Assembly (NCBI GenBank): GCA_003661015.1
Contig: QMVI01000035.1
Location: forward strand, 1 to 8,829
DNA length: 8,829 nt
Direction of reading: 5' to 3'
From: Methanosarcinales archaeon
GTDB lineage: Archaea; Halobacteriota; Methanosarcinia; DSM-18856; Methermicoccaceae
The stretch's first letter is position 1. Every line of letters begins with the position of its first letter. Shown piece by piece: positions 6,926 through 8,829 of this stretch. Position numbers and translations under genes: made by a program. The notes under the pieces are model-generated. The model did not search any database. It saw nothing but the letters and a program-made list of their open reading frames with translations, and was not told the origin of the DNA.

Positions 6926-7738
6926 CTCCAACAGCTTCACCTTCTTTAGAAGTTCTCCGCTCTTTGCATGTGGTTCTCTGTAAACGGTGTCTCCCGCCTT
7001 TTCAAGCTCTCTTGCCTCGTCAGCAAGTTTTGCTGCAACCCTCAGAGCCTCGTGTCCAGCAGCAGCTGTGAGTGCTATGTCAGCAACATCCTTGAGAACA
7101 AAGCATGCCTTGAAGTTGATTTCTGCAACCTTGCTTGCTATGTGTCCCGCTGCAATCGCTTTGGCTTTCGCATATGGGTTTGAGAAGTTCATTCTCTCAA
7201 CACATTTTTCTGGTGTCGCAAGTATGTGTGGCAACTCAAGTTCTTTCTTGCCTTCATTTACTTGGTCTATGAGCTTGTCTATCTCCTGCTTTACGAGTCT
7301 GGAGGCCCCTATGTTCCCAAGAACCTTCTGAGCGTCCGAGTTAAACAGAATCATCTCTGTTGCATCGAGGAACTCCCTCTTCGCCCCTATCAATGGGTCA
7401 ACTGGAAGGATTATATAACCAAATCCAGCCTCTTCGAGAGCTTTTCTGTCATCCTTCTTTGTCGGACCATCTGATATCACAACAGTGGGAACGTCCTTCC
7501 ATAACTCCCTCGCCTTTGTCGGTCCCGGTGCTGATGCATTCGGACTCACTATCACAACGAAATCTGGTCCCCATTTCTTCAGCTCAACACTTGCCTCTGC
7601 CTCGCTTGGGCTCATCTTCGCCCCTGTCCCAAAGACTCTTACCTCAACTCCTTCCCTCTGAGCAATCTCGTCCAACAGTAGCTCTATTCCTTGAGATATG
7701 CCGAGGTTTCCAAGTTTCACAAACCCTATTTTGACCAT
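6914..7738 (-). CDS. mtd: F420-dependent methylene-tetrahydromethanopterin dehydrogenase
   Basis: Mtd reversibly reduces methenyl-H4MPT (or H4SPT) to methylene-H4MPT with reduced F420, a cytoplasmic step of methanogenesis from CO2 that runs in the oxidative direction during methylotrophic growth. The 274-residue product has normal length and is recognisable throughout. It opens MVKIGFVKLGNLGISQG, then has VRVFGTGAKMSP, FVVIVSPNASAPGPTKARELW, VVISDGPTKKDD and GYIILPVDPLIGAKREFLDATEM. The ATG at 7738, preceded by GTGGGGAT, is preferred to the in-frame GTG at 7750. The stop is TGA, directly abutting the convergent prenyl synthase TGA. The gene stands alone with its own upstream region. It is the strongest marker of a methanogen or close relative in the window. 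Confidence 0.96.
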   Translation of the reverse strand: MVKIGFVKLGNLGISQGIELLLDEIAQREGVEVRVFGTGAKMSPSEAEASVELKKWGPDFVVIVSPNASAPGPTKARELWKDVPTVVISDGPTKKDDRKALEEAGFGYIILPVDPLIGAKREFLDATEMILFNSDAQKVLGNIGASRLVKQEIDKLIDQVNEGKKELELPHILATPEKCVERMNFSNPYAKAKAIAAGHIASKVAEINFKACFVLKDVADIALTAAAGHEALRVAAKLADEARELEKAGDTVYREPHAKSGELLKKVKLLEKPQ

Positions 7739-7803
7739 ATCAATCCCCACTCTACATTACAACATGAGCATTTATTTCTTTTGATGTTTATCTACATACA
7801 TGT
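7739..7803. promoter_or_regulatory. Divergent intergenic region between mtd and the DUF424 gene
   Basis: This 65-base AT-rich gap separates two genes that point away from each other, so it should hold both promoters. For the plus strand, the TTTATTT stretch near 7771-7777 is about 27-30 bases before the ATG at 7804, which fits a leaderless start. For mtd, no TATA box stands out on the minus strand; AGATAAAC- and AGAAATAAA-like stretches are weak candidates. The ribosome binding site of mtd lies at the edge of the gap. Confidence 0.4.
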
Positions 7804-8097
7804 ATGATATATCTCAAGAAATACAAGTGTGGAGAAATAACGCTGATTGCTGCATGTGATGAAGAGATAGTGGGCATGGAGTTCAGAGAAGAGAGGTTAA
7901 GACTGTATGTTGATGAGAAATTCTATGTTGGTGAGCTTGTTGATGAGGAGAAGCTGATAGAGGAAATAAAGAAAGCAGACATATCGAATCTTGTTGGCAG
8001 GAGAACTGTGGAGTGTGCTATCAAGATGGGTGAGGTACTGAGAGAGAATGTGTTGTATATTCAAGGAGTTCCTCATGCACAGACTCTCAAACTGTGA
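7804..8097 (+). CDS. DUF424 family protein (conserved archaeal, unknown function)
   Basis: The product has 97 residues and matches the small archaeal family DUF424. Recognisable points are the AACDEEIVGMEFREE turn near residues 17-31, FYVGELVDEEKLIEEIKKAD in the middle, NLVGRRTVECAIKMGEV (about 62-78) and the terminal GVPHAQTLKL. The function of the family is not established to my knowledge, and the window adds no strong context, since the gene stands between mtd and an unrecognised coiled-coil gene. The ATG at 7804 gives a normal start; there is no ribosome binding site, so leaderless translation is likely. The stop is TGA. Confidence 0.85.
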   Translation: MIYLKKYKCGEITLIAACDEEIVGMEFREERLRLYVDEKFYVGELVDEEKLIEEIKKADISNLVGRRTVECAIKMGEVLRENVLYIQGVPHAQTLKL

Positions 8098-8164
8098 GAA
8101 AATACCACAAAGCTCATATCTCTTATCCACTTATGCTTAGACATCAATCCAGAAGGTTGTCTGT

Positions 8165-8829
8165 ATGGAAGAAGAAATAGAGGCTTGCTTACAGCGTGAA
8201 ATGAAGGGCATACCCAATGTAGTGTTCTCCAAGGATTAGCTGCTCAGAAGAATAGTAGATAAACACAGAAACCTCATTAAGAAATTCCAAGAAGAAATAG
8301 AGAGCACAAACCGTGAAATTGAAAAGGTGGAGAGAGAGATTCAGGAGAGAAGAGAAGTAATAGAAAGAGAGAAAACAATGATATCTGTCCTGAACGAGAA
8401 ACCAAAACAACTGTGCCATCAGATATCCATCATAAGGAAAAAACTCATGGAAAAGTTTTCAGACTATGAAAATGATGAACTAAAAGAAATCATGCTCAGG
8501 CTGGAAGATTACGAAAAACATATCGCACTTCATGTTGTAAAGCCTGAAGAAGGAGTGAAGCTCACAAAGGAAGTAATACCCCTCTACAAAAAGATGGGGG
8601 AGATGATGGGGGGGGAGGGGATGGAGAATAATATTGCGATTGAAGCGATGATGCGCAGGCTTGAGGATATTGTGAACTCGTATGAGATGCTGATGATGAT
8701 GAACAGGAAAGAGAACGATGATGAACCAACAAATCTGGAAGATGTACTAAACGAACTGAAAAAGCATCTCTCTTGGGCTTCCAATAGACTGAAAAGTCAT
8801 CAAAACGCCCTTGAATACTGGATGAACAA
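8165..8829 (+). CDS. Unrecognised coiled-coil protein, partial at window edge, with in-frame TAG
   Basis: I do not recognise this gene. From the ATG at 8165 the frame stays open to the window edge (221 codons) apart from one TAG at codon 25 (8237-8239). Codons after the TAG encode a long charged helix rich in Glu, Lys and Arg with heptad-like spacing, for example KKFQEEIESTNREIEKVEREIQ (about residues 39-60). Further helices follow, such as MMRRLEDIVNSYEML and LEDVLNELKKHLSW, consistent with a coiled coil. A Gly/Met/Glu-rich stretch near 145-155 is encoded by a G-rich tract. No signal peptide or membrane segment is seen. AGAAGG about ten bases upstream may be a weak ribosome binding site. Without readthrough the first ATG after the TAG lies inside the helix (8378), which makes TAG-as-sense more likely, but with no family match this is the weakest of the four cases. 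Confidence 0.65.
8237..8239 (+). other. In-frame TAG codon in the coiled-coil gene, possible pyrrolysine
   Basis: The codons are TTC TCC AAG GAT TAG CTG CTC AGA AGA. The 24 codons before the TAG (MEEEIEACLQREMKG...) and the helix after it have similar charged composition and share one frame. There is no homologous protein in view to prove the upstream part is coding, so the support is the long open frame after TAG and the agreement with the three firm cases in this window. Confidence 0.6.

Noticed and set aside
8098..8164. Small gene, tRNA or terminator in the gap after the DUF424 gene
   Set aside because: Only 67 bases; no cloverleaf, no stable hairpin and no T-run were seen.
912..8239. Selenocysteine or stop-codon skipping as the cause
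   Set aside because: Selenocysteine uses UGA, and UGA is plainly the main terminator in this window. Skipping elements would not be expected in four unrelated genes.

Overview
The window reads as chromosomal DNA of a methanogenic (or methanogen-related) euryarchaeon. The evidence is archaeal ribosomal proteins (L7Ae, S28e, L24e), archaeal-type Pth2 and Elp3, TATA-box promoters, GGTG/GGAGG ribosome binding sites, and Mtd, the F420-dependent methylene-tetrahydromethanopterin dehydrogenase. A methylotrophic member of the Methanosarcinales or a relative is my best guess for the lineage, because UAG appears to be read as an amino acid here, most plausibly pyrrolysine (Pyl).

Layout. Positions 1-806 (minus strand) hold the conserved archaeal cluster rpl7ae-rps28e-rpl24e-ndk; ndk is cut by the window edge after six full codons. 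A divergent promoter region (807-911) separates it from elp3 (912-2498, plus). Convergent with elp3 is a tight minus-strand operon that starts at 6014: nnr (NAD(P)HX repair), pth2 (peptidyl-tRNA hydrolase), scpA and scpB (condensin accessory subunits). A 47-base divergent promoter centred on one symmetric TATA element separates nnr from a polyprenyl diphosphate synthase gene (6062-6913, plus). That gene converges on mtd (6914-7738, minus), with a shared hairpin over both stop codons. A DUF424 gene (7804-8097) and an unrecognised coiled-coil gene (8165 to the edge), both plus strand, complete the window.

The main result is a set of in-frame TAG codons. Three recognisable housekeeping genes look broken under the standard code: elp3 at 996-998, pth2 at 4417-4419 and nnr at 5742-5744. 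In each the break is a single TAG, the frame does not change, and conserved family sequence lies on both sides. The partial coiled-coil gene has a fourth in-frame TAG (8237-8239). No complete gene depends on TAG to terminate: ten of eleven end in TGA or TAA, and the prenyl synthase has a TAG followed three codons later by TGA. This pattern fits an organism in which TAG is a general sense codon and not one in which TAG is read only in methylamine methyltransferases. Read with TAG as stop, the window would be annotated with several truncated or split genes.

Functionally the window is translation-centred (ribosomal proteins, a tRNA U34 modification enzyme, peptidyl-tRNA hydrolase). It also has chromosome segregation (ScpAB), cofactor repair (Nnr), isoprenoid synthesis and C1 metabolism (Mtd). 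I see no mobile element, CRISPR array, tRNA or rRNA.
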